A stretch of DNA of 13,126 nucleotides from an uncultured Acidobacteriota bacterium (GTDB lineage Bacteria; Acidobacteriota; Terriglobia; Terriglobales; Acidobacteriaceae), in contig CAILBQ010000541.1 of NCBI GenBank assembly GCA_903832475.1, forward strand, positions 1 to 13,126, read 5' to 3'. This document shows positions 1 through 7,253 of the stretch, piece after piece. The notes under the pieces were generated by a model. That model was given only the letters and a program-made list of their open reading frames with translations, was not told the origin of the DNA and did not search any database. The position numbers were made by a program, and so were the translations under genes. Each line of letters opens with the position of its first letter. The first letter of the stretch is position 1.

Positions 1-2369
1 CAGGCCAGCGAGCCGGAGCCGGCGTTGCGGATTTCCAGAGGGATGGCCGGAGGCTTGTTTCCGCTGGTGACCATCGAAAAACTAAGCTCGCCGGGAAGCG
101 CGTCGAAGAAGGTTGCCGTCTTGGGTAGGACGGACAAGGTGACTGGAACCGTCATCGATTGTGTGCCGTCTGCAGACTTGATGACGATTTCAGAGGAATA
201 GGTGCCGGCGGCGAGGGTGGCTGCGGCGTTCACCGTGACGACCACGGCTTCAGGCGTGTTGATGCCGAAACCATAGGAGCTTGGCGTGATGGAGAGCCAG
301 TTTCCTCCAGTGGAGTTGACCGCCGACGCGATGAAGGTGAAGTTGGTACCGGTGCTGGCGACGGTGACCACCTGCGGAAGGGGGTTGGCTCCGCCGGCAA
401 GCATGGTGAAATTGAGCGGGTTGATCTGGCGGAAGACGTTGGCGCCGACGGTCATGGTGACGGGGACGGTTACGGGATTTCCATTTTGAACCAGGATGAC
501 CTGGCCGGCGAAGGTTCCGGCGACCAGGCCGCCGCCGGGAAGGTTGGCAGGAATGACGCTTATCGTCGGATTGGAGGGCGCGGTGCCGTTGGAGGCGGAG
601 ATGTCGAGCCATGCGCCGCCATCCGCGGTGCTGGTAGTTGCTGTCCAGTTGAGCGTTCCCGCGCCGGCGTTGCGGATGGGCAGCACCTGCGCGGGTGGCG
701 GATTGCCCTTAGTGAGCATGGAGAAGGACATCCCGCCGGGCAGGTCGTCGAAGTAGGTCGCAGTGGGCGCTTCAACGTAGAGAGTGACGGGTACGGTCAT
801 GACCTCCGAACCGGTTTCTGAAGAGATCACAATCTCACTGGAATAGGTTCCTTCGGCGAGTGTCACAGCGGGGTTCACGCTGACGGTGATGGCCTGGGGA
901 GTGGAGATGCCGAAGCCGTACGAGCTGGGGTTGATGGTGAGCCAGCTACCCCCGGTCGAGTTGACGGTGACCGCATTGAAAGTGAAGTCGGTTCCGGTGC
1001 TGGCCACCGTGATGACCTGCGGCAAGGGGTTGGGTCCACCGTACGTCTTGACGAAGCTGAGTGGATTGAGCTGGCGGAAGGCGCCCGCGTTGACGGTGAA
1101 AGTGACCGGCACCGTGACGTTGCCAGTGGGATTCTGCAGAACGACTTGGCCGACGAAGGTGCCGGCGACGAGTCCGCTACCTGGCAGGTTCTTGGGATTG
1201 ACCAGGGCGGAGAGTGAGTCGGGAGCGTCTCCGCTGGCTGCGGAAAGACTCAGCCATGCGCCACCATCAGCGGTGCTGCTGCTGGCGGTCCAGGCGAGAG
1301 TTCCCGTCCCGGCGTTGCGGATGAGAAGCTCCTGCGATGGGGGCGCGTCGCTCGCCGTCTGCATCGAGAAATCGAGCGCGCCAGAGATGTCGTCGAAGTA
1401 AGCCGTCGTGGTTGGCTCGACGGTGAGGGTGACCGGAATGCTGAACCCTTCAGTGCTATCAGCGGACTTCACGATGACTTCGGAGACATAGGTTCCGGCG
1501 GCAAGAGTCACGGCCGGATTCACGCCAACGGTAATGGTTTGCGGCGTGGGCAACCCGAATCCATAGGAACTCGGCGTGATGGTGAGCCAGCTGCCGCCGG
1601 TCGAGTTCTGGACCGAGGCGAGCAGGTTGAATTGCGTACCCGTGCTGGCCATGGTGATGACCTGCGAGAGAGGATTAGCTCCGGCATAGGTCTTGGTAAA
1701 GCTCAGCGGGTTGATCTGGCGGAAGACGTTGGGGCCGACGATCATCGTGATAGGGATGGTCTCGGAATCGCCCGAGGTCTTCAGGACGACTTGTCCTGTG
1801 AAGGTGCCGGCGACCAGGCCTGCTCCCGGGAGCTTGGAGGAAACCACGCTGACGGTCAGATTGGAAGGCGCGGTTCCGCTGGCTGCGGAGAGGCTGAGCC
1901 ATGCGCCGCCGTCCGAGGTGCTGGTGGAAGCGGTCCACGCAAGAGAGCCTGCGCCGGCGTTGCGGACCTGCAGCAACTGGCCGGGCGGATTGAGGCCTGC
2001 GGTCAGTTCGGTAAATGTCAGGCCGCCGGCGATCTGGTCGAAGTAAGTGGCAGTGGGCTCATGAACCACCAGCGTAACGGGGATCGTCATCGCGGGAATG
2101 GTCGTGGTTGCTGGAGTGACCACAATCTGTCCGGTGTAAGTCCCAGCGGCAAGAGTGACGGCCGGTTTGGCGCTTACGGTGACAGCATAAGGTGTCGGGA
2201 CGCCAAACCCGTAGGCGCTGGGCGTCAGACTGAGCCACGCGCCGCCTGTGGTTGTGGTCGCGGCGGCAGTGAAGTTAAACGAAGCTCCGGTGCTGTTCAC
2301 CGTGATCATCTGCGAGAGAGGAAGATCCTGGCCAAAAGTGGTGCTGAAACTGAGGGCGGGGATCGGCTC
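1..2369 (-). repeat. 645-bp tandem coding repeat (A+B module pairs)
   Basis: Four copies of a 645-bp unit lie head to tail: 2369-1725, 1724-1080, 1079-435 and 434-1 (cut by the window edge). The period is exact. The codon for the Phe of FRQ falls at 1724, 1079 and 434. The Tyr/Phe codon before FD falls at 2045, 1400, 755 and 110. Each unit encodes 215 residues, one A module and one B module. The first A module is the most diverged. Short stretches are nearly identical at DNA level between copies, for example the module-A start near 426, 1071 and 1716. Confidence 0.93.
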
Positions 2370-2540
2370 CAGCTTCTGCGCCCACAGAGCGGAGGGCGCG
2401 ACGAGCGCGAGCAAGACCAGGCAGAGCATTGTCCACCGGGATGTCCATGTTGTCCAGCGCAGGCTGGAGAAGCGGGCGCGTGCGCTAACGGTAGGGGGTT
2501 GTAGTCTCTGTCCTGGGGAAAACAATGAAATCTGTGACAT
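1..2540 (-). CDS. Large secreted protein of tandem BACON-like repeats (C-terminus beyond window)
   Basis: The minus strand is open without a stop from ATG 2540 to the window edge, giving 846 codons. GAGAGG lies 7 nt before the start. Residues 38-54 are a hydrophobic export signal (MLCLVLLALVAPSALWA), with likely signal peptidase cleavage after Ala54. The 37 residues before it are basic and unusually long, so ATG 2429 (Met38) is an alternative start. From residue 58 on the protein is a regular alternation of two related beta-rich modules. Module A begins near FRQINPLSF and carries TGGSWL and PSSYGFG. Module B begins near ATYFDDLPGG and carries IRNAGAGTLAWTAS, DGGAWLS and LVAGTF. The modules resemble BACON/Ig-like domains of large extracellular acidobacterial proteins, which may act in adhesion or carbohydrate binding. 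The sequence is rich in Ser, Thr, Gly and Ala. No catalytic domain is visible in this part. Secretion and repeats are clear; the function is not known. Confidence 0.88.
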   Translation of the reverse strand, partial: MSQISLFSPGQRLQPPTVSARARFSSLRWTTWTSRWTMLCLVLLALVAPSALWAQKLEPIPALSFSTTFGQDLPLSQMITVNSTGASFNFTAAATTTTGGAWLSLTPSAYGFGVPTPYAVTVSAKPAVTLAAGTYTGQIVVTPATTTIPAMTIPVTLVVHEPTATYFDQIAGGLTFTELTAGLNPPGQLLQVRNAGAGSLAWTASTSTSDGGAWLSLSAASGTAPSNLTVSVVSSKLPGAGLVAGTFTGQVVLKTSGDSETIPITMIVGPNVFRQINPLSFTKTYAGANPLSQVITMASTGTQFNLLASVQNSTGGSWLTITPSSYGFGLPTPQTITVGVNPAVTLAAGTYVSEVIVKSADSTEGFSIPVTLTVEPTTTAYFDDISGALDFSMQTASDAPPSQELLIRNAGTGTLAWTASSSTADGGAWLSLSAASGDAPDSLSALVNPKNLPGSGLVAGTFVGQVVLQNPTGNVTVPVTFTVNAGAFRQLNPLSFVKTYGGPNPLPQVITVASTGTDFTFNAVTVNSTGGSWLTINPSSYGFGISTPQAITVSVNPAVTLAEGTYSSEIVISSETGSEVMTVPVTLYVEAPTATYFDDLPGGMSFSMLTKGNPPPAQVLPIRNAGAGTLNWTATTSTADGGAWLDISASNGTAPSNPTISVIPANLPGGGLVAGTFAGQVILVQNGNPVTVPVTMTVGANVFRQINPLNFTMLAGGANPLPQVVTVASTGTNFTFIASAVNSTGGNWLSITPSSYGFGINTPEAVVVTVNAAATLAAGTYSSEIVIKSADGTQSMTVPVTLSVLPKTATFFDALPGELSFSMVTSGNKPPAIPLEIRNAGSGSLA

Positions 2541-2878
2541 GGTGGTTCCTCTCTCGTTGTCGCGTGAGTCTTGAAGCAGCTAGGGCCCGGTAAGTGGCTG
2601 AGGCGAGCAATAAAACGGGCTGACTCAATCACTAGTAGCGGAGGAAATGAAAATATCTGCTCTGAATTCAACCCTTGACTTCCATGGGGGATAGGAAGCG
2701 GATAATGTCGTACACACCGGGGATTGAGCAGAGGGGGGAATGCGTCAGCGCAGGGTTCTATCACGCACCGCGCAATTCCTTGCCGGAAGAACCCTTCACT
2801 GTGCTATTGCGCAAAGATAGCGCGAAAACTATCACCCGTTCGTGAAAATTCTCGCTATTGTGAGCGGAGGGCTCAGAA
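2541..2878. other. Divergent intergenic region between repeat protein and sigma factor genes
   Basis: This 338-bp non-coding stretch must hold the promoters of both divergent genes. It is more AT-rich than its flanks between about 2600 and 2720. A TTGACT at 2675-2680 and a GATAAT at 2701-2706 are present but 20 bp apart, too far for a standard sigma-70 promoter. The right end, 2803-2870, carries clustered inverted repeats, listed separately. No RNA gene was recognised. Confidence 0.6.
2803..2833. promoter_or_regulatory. Nested inverted repeats upstream of the sigma factor gene
   Basis: Three overlapping short symmetric elements lie here: GCTAT (2803-2807) with ATAGC (2817-2821); the palindrome TTGCGCAA (2807-2814); and GATAG (2816-2820) with CTATC (2829-2833). 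The heptamer GCTATTG recurs at 2854-2860, 51 bp away and just before the ribosome binding site. Such density 45-75 bp before a regulator start could be an operator or an autoregulated promoter. Each element alone is short enough to occur by chance. Confidence 0.3.
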
Positions 2879-3448
2879 ATGATGGCGGCAGAGGGGCGAG
2901 ACTCCTTCGATGAGCAGTTCAGCCTGGTCTATGAAGAGCTGCGCAGGTTGGCGGCCAACGTCCTGCGCAGCGAACAGAACGGACGCGTGACGCCGACCAC
3001 GCTTGTGCACGAGGCATGGCTGAAGCTGGCGCATTCGCCTGAGGTTGTGGAAACTTCGCCGTTGCATTTTCGCAGGATCGCGGCGCGGGCCATGCGTCAG
3101 GTCCTGGTCGAGGCAGCGCGGCGGCGCAATGCCATGCGGCGTGGGAGCGGGGACGTGATGGTGACGTTTGATGAATTGGCTCCCGGTATGACGACGCTTT
3201 CCGATCCCAAGGAAATCCTCGCGTTGGACAGTGCATTGGATAACTTGAGCAGAATCTCAGCACGGCAGGCGAGGCTGGTGGAAGGACGCTTTTTTGGCGG
3301 ACTTGAGGTCAGCGAATTGGCGGTGCTGCTGGAGGTTTCAGAAGCGACCGTGGCACGCGAATGGCGATCGGCAAGAGCGTGGCTGGCGGTGGAGATTCGC
3401 CGGGAATTGCGCGGGAAAGCGAGCGAGGCCGGGGTTCAGGAAGGGTAA
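2879..3448 (+). CDS. ECF-family RNA polymerase sigma factor (TIGR02999 type)
   Basis: This 189-residue protein directs RNA polymerase to a dedicated promoter set. Region 2 covers about residues 9-80 (LVYEELRRLAA, TTLVHEAWLKL, then HFRRIAARAMRQVLVEAAR). Region 4 covers about 118-175, with the helix-turn-helix ARQARLVEGRFFGGLEVSEL followed by VSEATVAREWRSARAWL. The patterns VHEAWLKL, ARAMR and FFGGL mark the Sigma70_ECF/TIGR02999 family, expanded in Acidobacteriota and Planctomycetota and often encoded beside Ser/Thr kinases. GGAGG at 2866-2870 supports the start; ATG 2882 is equally possible. The kinase gene follows after 18 bp, so the two are very likely co-transcribed. No anti-sigma factor is visible, so control probably runs through the kinase (inference). 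Confidence 0.93.
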   Translation: MMAAEGRDSFDEQFSLVYEELRRLAANVLRSEQNGRVTPTTLVHEAWLKLAHSPEVVETSPLHFRRIAARAMRQVLVEAARRRNAMRRGSGDVMVTFDELAPGMTTLSDPKEILALDSALDNLSRISARQARLVEGRFFGGLEVSELAVLLEVSEATVAREWRSARAWLAVEIRRELRGKASEAGVQEG

Positions 3449-3466
3449 GTCGAGAGGCAGGCCGGC

Positions 3467-6079
3467 ATGGACGAAATGCGATGGCAGGCAGTGCAGGAGA
3501 TTTTTTCGCAGGCAGTTGAGTTGCCGGTGGAGGCGCGACGTGCTGCGGTTCATACATGGTGTAACAGCGATGGCTCGATGGTGGCCGAGGTGATGGAACT
3601 GCTGGAGGAAGACGGTCGCGGTCAGCCTCTGCTCGACAGCAGCGTAGATCAGGCAGCGAGGGCGGTCTTGGATTTCGGACCGCTGCCGTCACTCATCGAA
3701 AAGCAAATTGGACCGTATAGATTGTTACGGCTGCTGGGCGAGGGGGGCATGGGGGTGGTGTACCTTGCTGAGCGCACCGACATCGGCGGCAAGGTGGCAA
3801 TCAAGTTGTTGCGCGATGCCTGGCTGTCCCCAATGCGGCGACAGCGCTTTCGCATGGAGCAAATGACGCTGGCGCAGTTAAGCCATCCCTCGATTGCGCG
3901 CATCTTCGACGCGAACATGCTGGAGGATGGCACGCCGTGGTTTGTCATGGAGTATGCCGAAGGACTGCCGCTGACCGAGCACTGGCAGCAGAAGGGAGGC
4001 ACGATCCGCGATTGCCTGCTGCTGTTTCGGCGAGTCTGCGCAGCCGTGCAGTATGCGCATAGCCATGCCATCATCCATCGCGACCTGAAGCCTTCGAACA
4101 TTTTGGCCAATGAAAGCGGCGAGGTGAAGCTGCTGGACTTTGGCATTGCCAAGCAGTTGGGCGCCGACTTGAACGATCATGCGACGGTGACCGGTCTACG
4201 GCTGATGACGCTCGCGTATGCGGCGCCGGAGCAACTGGCTGGGCGAGCAGTAGGTGTATACACGGATGTTTATGCGCTGGGCGTGCTGTTGTTTGAACTG
4301 CTGGCGTGCCGGCTTCCCATGAGGGCTGGCGAGTCTGGCGTCGACGCAGTGCCGGAAAAGCCTTCGACCGTGATTCGTCAGGAGAAGCCGGCTTTCTACA
4401 CGCAGTTGAGCAAGGCGGAGTGGGCCGATCTCGATTTGCTGACGATGAAGGCGCTTGAGCCCGAAGTGGAACGCCGATACGGCACCGCGGACGCCTTGAT
4501 GCGCGATGTCGATGCACTGCTGGATGGTCGGCCATTGGAAGCGCGGCCGCCGGACTGGAGTTACACCGCGGGTAAGTTTCTGCGCAGGAATCGCAAGGTA
4601 CTGGCTACGTTGGCGGCAGCGGTGCTGGTAGTGGCGGGGACGATCGTGTTTTACACCGTGCGCGTCGCGCAGGCACGCAATATTGCTCTGCGAGAGGCGG
4701 CGCGAACACAGCGCATTCAGCAGTTCACGGAAAGCCTGTTCGATGGCGGAGACAAGGAGGCGGGGCCGTCGCTGGATCTGAAAGCGGTTCAACTGCTGGA
4801 CCGCGGCCGACACGAGGCGGAGGGGCTGCGCGGCGATCCGGAGCTGCAGGCAGATATGCAGAGCACGCTGGGCGGGATCTATCAGAAGCTGGGTAAGCTT
4901 GAGCTTGCTGCTCCGCTGCTGGAAGCATCTCTGGAAGAGAGAAAGCAGGCTTTCGGGGAGGGAGATCCCCGGGTGGCAGATAGCCTGGTAGCAATGGGTT
5001 CTCTGCGAAAGGAACAGGGAAAGCTGGACGACGCGGAGAAACTGATGCGCGAGGGATTGAGCGTTTTGCAGCGCAGCGCCCAGGCATCGCAGACGGCCAA
5101 GGCGCGCACCATGGTAGGGCTGGGTGCGGTGCTTGAAACGCGAGGCAAGTATGACGAGGCAAAAAATGTGCTCGAGGCTGCTTCCAAGTTGCAGCCGGCA
5201 TATACGCAGGGTACGGCCGATACTGCTGAGAATCTGGCCGAGTTAGGCAACGTCGCGTTCTACAAAGGAAGTTATGACGCGTCGGAGGCGTATAACAAGA
5301 AAGCCCTTGAGATATACCGGCATTTGTTTGGAGAAGAACACCCGGCGGTTGCGCAGATATTGAATAACCTGGGCGCGATTGAGACAAATCGCGGTAACTA
5401 CGCGGCTTCCGAGACCTATTACCGGCATGCGCTGACCATCACCGAAGCGTGGTACGGGCCAAACCATCCCGAGACGGCGGCGAACCTGACTGCGATCGCA
5501 CAACAGCTGAGTTATGAGAAACGCGACACCGAAGCCATGGTCCTGCTGGAGCGCGCGCTGTCGATACAGAAGCAAGGCGACAGTGGGATGAGCGCGACGG
5601 TTGCCTCAACGCAAAACCAGCTTGGGCTGCTGGCATTCAACGCCAAGCAATACGACGCGGCACGTGGCTATTTCTCAGATGCCATGGAGCGCTGGCGGAA
5701 GACCCTGGGCGACCAGCATCCTTTCATCGCGATAGCGTATTCCAACATGGGCAGCGTCTGCCTGGATCAGAAGGATTATGCGTGCGCAGAGAAAAATTAC
5801 CGGGAGGCGGTGCGTCGTCTGGACGCATCTTCGAAAGACAGTGTCAACGCAACCATCGCACACCTGAAGCTGGGTCGAGCTCTACTGCGAGAGGGACGCT
5901 TCAAAGAAGCAGAAGGCGAGACGCGTCCAGCCTATGAATACCTCGTGAAGCATGTGCCGGCAGATAACGGCTTTCTGGCTGCATCGAGAAAGGATCTGAC
6001 GGCGATTTACGAGGGCATGCACAGCCGCGAGAATGCAGCGCGATTTCAATTGGAACTGGACGTGGCTGCCAAGCATTGA
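3467..6079 (+). CDS. Membrane Ser/Thr protein kinase with C-terminal TPR domain
   Basis: The 870-residue protein has three parts. Residues 1-80 match the short alpha-helical lead found before the kinase in acidobacterial sigma-linked kinases. Residues 81-355 are a Hanks-type kinase with all key motifs: GEGGMG loop 91-96, Lys113 in VAIK, Glu131 as likely helix-C partner, HRDLKPSN 204-211, DFG 224-226, APE 253-255 and TDVYALG 266-272. This predicts an active, HRD-type kinase. One membrane helix follows at about 378-398. The rest holds about nine TPR repeats of kinesin-light-chain type (LNNLGAIETNRGNYAASETY, then GPNHPETAANL), predicted outside the cytoplasm and probably the sensing or partner-binding part. 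GAGAGG at 3452-3457 supports the start. It shares an operon with the ECF sigma gene and may phosphorylate that sigma factor (inference from known sigma-kinase pairs). Confidence 0.95.
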   Translation: MDEMRWQAVQEIFSQAVELPVEARRAAVHTWCNSDGSMVAEVMELLEEDGRGQPLLDSSVDQAARAVLDFGPLPSLIEKQIGPYRLLRLLGEGGMGVVYLAERTDIGGKVAIKLLRDAWLSPMRRQRFRMEQMTLAQLSHPSIARIFDANMLEDGTPWFVMEYAEGLPLTEHWQQKGGTIRDCLLLFRRVCAAVQYAHSHAIIHRDLKPSNILANESGEVKLLDFGIAKQLGADLNDHATVTGLRLMTLAYAAPEQLAGRAVGVYTDVYALGVLLFELLACRLPMRAGESGVDAVPEKPSTVIRQEKPAFYTQLSKAEWADLDLLTMKALEPEVERRYGTADALMRDVDALLDGRPLEARPPDWSYTAGKFLRRNRKVLATLAAAVLVVAGTIVFYTVRVAQARNIALREAARTQRIQQFTESLFDGGDKEAGPSLDLKAVQLLDRGRHEAEGLRGDPELQADMQSTLGGIYQKLGKLELAAPLLEASLEERKQAFGEGDPRVADSLVAMGSLRKEQGKLDDAEKLMREGLSVLQRSAQASQTAKARTMVGLGAVLETRGKYDEAKNVLEAASKLQPAYTQGTADTAENLAELGNVAFYKGSYDASEAYNKKALEIYRHLFGEEHPAVAQILNNLGAIETNRGNYAASETYYRHALTITEAWYGPNHPETAANLTAIAQQLSYEKRDTEAMVLLERALSIQKQGDSGMSATVASTQNQLGLLAFNAKQYDAARGYFSDAMERWRKTLGDQHPFIAIAYSNMGSVCLDQKDYACAEKNYREAVRRLDASSKDSVNATIAHLKLGRALLREGRFKEAEGETRPAYEYLVKHVPADNGFLAASRKDLTAIYEGMHSRENAARFQLELDVAAKH

Positions 6080-6096
6080 GCACAGGGTAACGACCA

Positions 6097-6126
6097 GGGT
6101 TGCGGCGCGAAAATTCGCCGCAACTC
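6097..6126. terminator. Hairpin between convergent genes (bidirectional terminator candidate)
   Basis: GGGTTGCGGCG (6097-6107) pairs with CGCCGCAACTC (6116-6126) over 11 bp, with one G-U pair on the plus-strand RNA, around an 8-nt loop CGAAAATT. It sits 17 bp after the kinase stop and 10 bp after the end of the convergent stress-protein gene, where a shared terminator is expected. No clear T-tract follows on either strand, so it may be a Rho-independent terminator of weak form or an mRNA end-protecting hairpin. Confidence 0.6.
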
Positions 6127-6136
6127 AGCCAAGGAC

Positions 6137-7009
6137 TCAGCAATGGACGATCATCACCGGACACGGTGCGGTATGGATGACGCGGGACGCAGTTCCTTCG
6201 AGGAAATGCCTTTTAAACAGGGTGTGCGCCGGTGTTCTCATCACCAGCAGGTCGGCATTGACGTCCGTGGCGTGGCGGACGATGGCTTCTTCCAGAGGTG
6301 ACCAGGTGAGAGGCAGCCTCCAGCTGTCCTTGGGGAGGGTCGTCCCTGCAAGTTTTTCGCGCACAATTTCTTCGAAATCTCTCCGTACCGCACCTGCTTC
6401 GTCTATCGTCGGATCGGTCAGGTGGAACACAGTGAACTGCGCGTGGTATTCCTCCGCTAGCCGGTAGGCGTAGGCGACAACATCCGCTGACTTGGGTGCC
6501 AGGTCGGTGGCGCAGGTGACGGATTTTGGCTGCCACGTGCGCATCCCAATGGGCTGAGCCAGCGGACCGATGACCAGGACCGGCGGCCTTGCCTCGCGAT
6601 AAACGGCTTCTGCATCCGAGCCTGCGAAGAGGCGTTCCCATAACGGTTTCTGGTGTGTTCCGAGAACGATGAGGTCCGCGTGCTCTCGCTCGGCGGCGCT
6701 GAGAATCTCCTGCTGCACCGAACCGCTGAGGGACACAGCGTGGGCCATCAAACCTTCCGCTCGAAGGGTGAGGCCCTTTTCTTCGAGTTCCTCATTCAGA
6801 CGGCGCAGACTAGCTTCTTCATCGAACCAGCCTGCCTCAGCCGGCGTGATAGGACTGACCGGCGCGAAGACATGGGCAAGCAGGATTTCAGAGTGATCGC
6901 GCTTTCCGATTGCCTTCGCGAAATCCAGTGCTTTGTCTGAAATTTCGGAAAAGTCGGTTGGGACGAGAATGCGAGCGAAGCTGATTTTGATGGGATTGGC
7001 AACGGCCAT
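6137..7009 (-). CDS. Tandem universal stress protein (two UspA domains)
   Basis: The 290-residue cytoplasmic protein has two UspA folds. Domain 1 is about residues 10-148 (ARILVPTDFSE, LIVLGTHQ, then AGSDAEAVYR, PPVLVIGP). Domain 2 is about 160-290 (SVTCATDLAPKSADV, ADLLVMRT, then GTASRVIHTAPCPVMIV). Start ATG 7009 is chosen because AAAGGGGG lies about 7 nt upstream and the conserved fold begins right after it; the frame stays open to 7255, but that extension looks non-homologous. In domain 1 the ATP-binding pattern G-x2-G-x9-G-S/T has Gln120 for the second Gly (G117, G130 and S131 are kept). In domain 2 most of the glycines are missing. Nucleotide binding may thus be weak or limited to domain 1. 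Its end converges with the kinase gene; its start faces the SDR gene. Confidence 0.92.
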   Translation of the reverse strand: MAVANPIKISFARILVPTDFSEISDKALDFAKAIGKRDHSEILLAHVFAPVSPITPAEAGWFDEEASLRRLNEELEEKGLTLRAEGLMAHAVSLSGSVQQEILSAAEREHADLIVLGTHQKPLWERLFAGSDAEAVYREARPPVLVIGPLAQPIGMRTWQPKSVTCATDLAPKSADVVAYAYRLAEEYHAQFTVFHLTDPTIDEAGAVRRDFEEIVREKLAGTTLPKDSWRLPLTWSPLEEAIVRHATDVNADLLVMRTPAHTLFKRHFLEGTASRVIHTAPCPVMIVHC

Positions 7010-7097
7010 GATCTTGCCCCCTTTCTGCGCGCACATCGGACAGATCGCAGGGTGCGCGATGCAAACATGGTACGCCCAGCACGCTTGAACAGCGGTG

Positions 7098-7125
7098 TTG
7101 CCAATCACATGACAAGGGGTATACG
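7098..7125 (+). promoter_or_regulatory. Candidate sigma-70 promoter for the first SDR gene
   Basis: TTGCCA (7098-7103) matches five of six -35 consensus bases. After a 16-bp spacer, TATACG (7120-7125) matches four of six -10 bases. It lies in the divergent gap between the stress protein and SDR genes and points toward the SDR, giving a leader of about 100-120 nt. Expression data are needed to confirm it. Confidence 0.35.
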
Positions 7126-7253
7126 CTGGCGGCAACATGGACTCATGTCGCGCTGAAAAGCCCCGGCTGTCCACCTTTCCCTGTTTTGCTTCCCATGGCA
7201 TCAAAGTGCGGACGAAGCTGGTTGCAATGACGCCGAACCGCATCCAATCTCCC

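Noticed and set aside
1..2369. CRISPR-like or satellite array
   Set aside because: The repeat unit is 645 bp and entirely coding with an intact frame; no short direct repeats with spacers exist.
1539..2504. Plus-strand open frame of 321 codons, and others at 159-821 and 886-1401, opposite the repeat protein
   Set aside because: They lie antisense to the continuous minus-strand repeat frame, have Arg/Gly/Asp-rich compositions without domains, and repeat only because the true gene repeats.
2675..2706. TTGACT ... GATAAT as a promoter for the sigma gene
   Set aside because: The 20-bp spacer is too long for a usual sigma-70 promoter, and the elements lie about 170 bp from the start.
2306..2764. 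Minus-strand frame of 152 codons overlapping the repeat-protein start
   Set aside because: It is in another frame from the repeat protein, has no domain or ribosome binding site, and runs across the intergenic region.
7137..7253. 39-codon N-terminal extension of SDR1
   Set aside because: It has no ribosome binding site and would begin only about a dozen bases after the proposed -10; the membrane segment and SDR fold begin after 7254. Not fully excluded.
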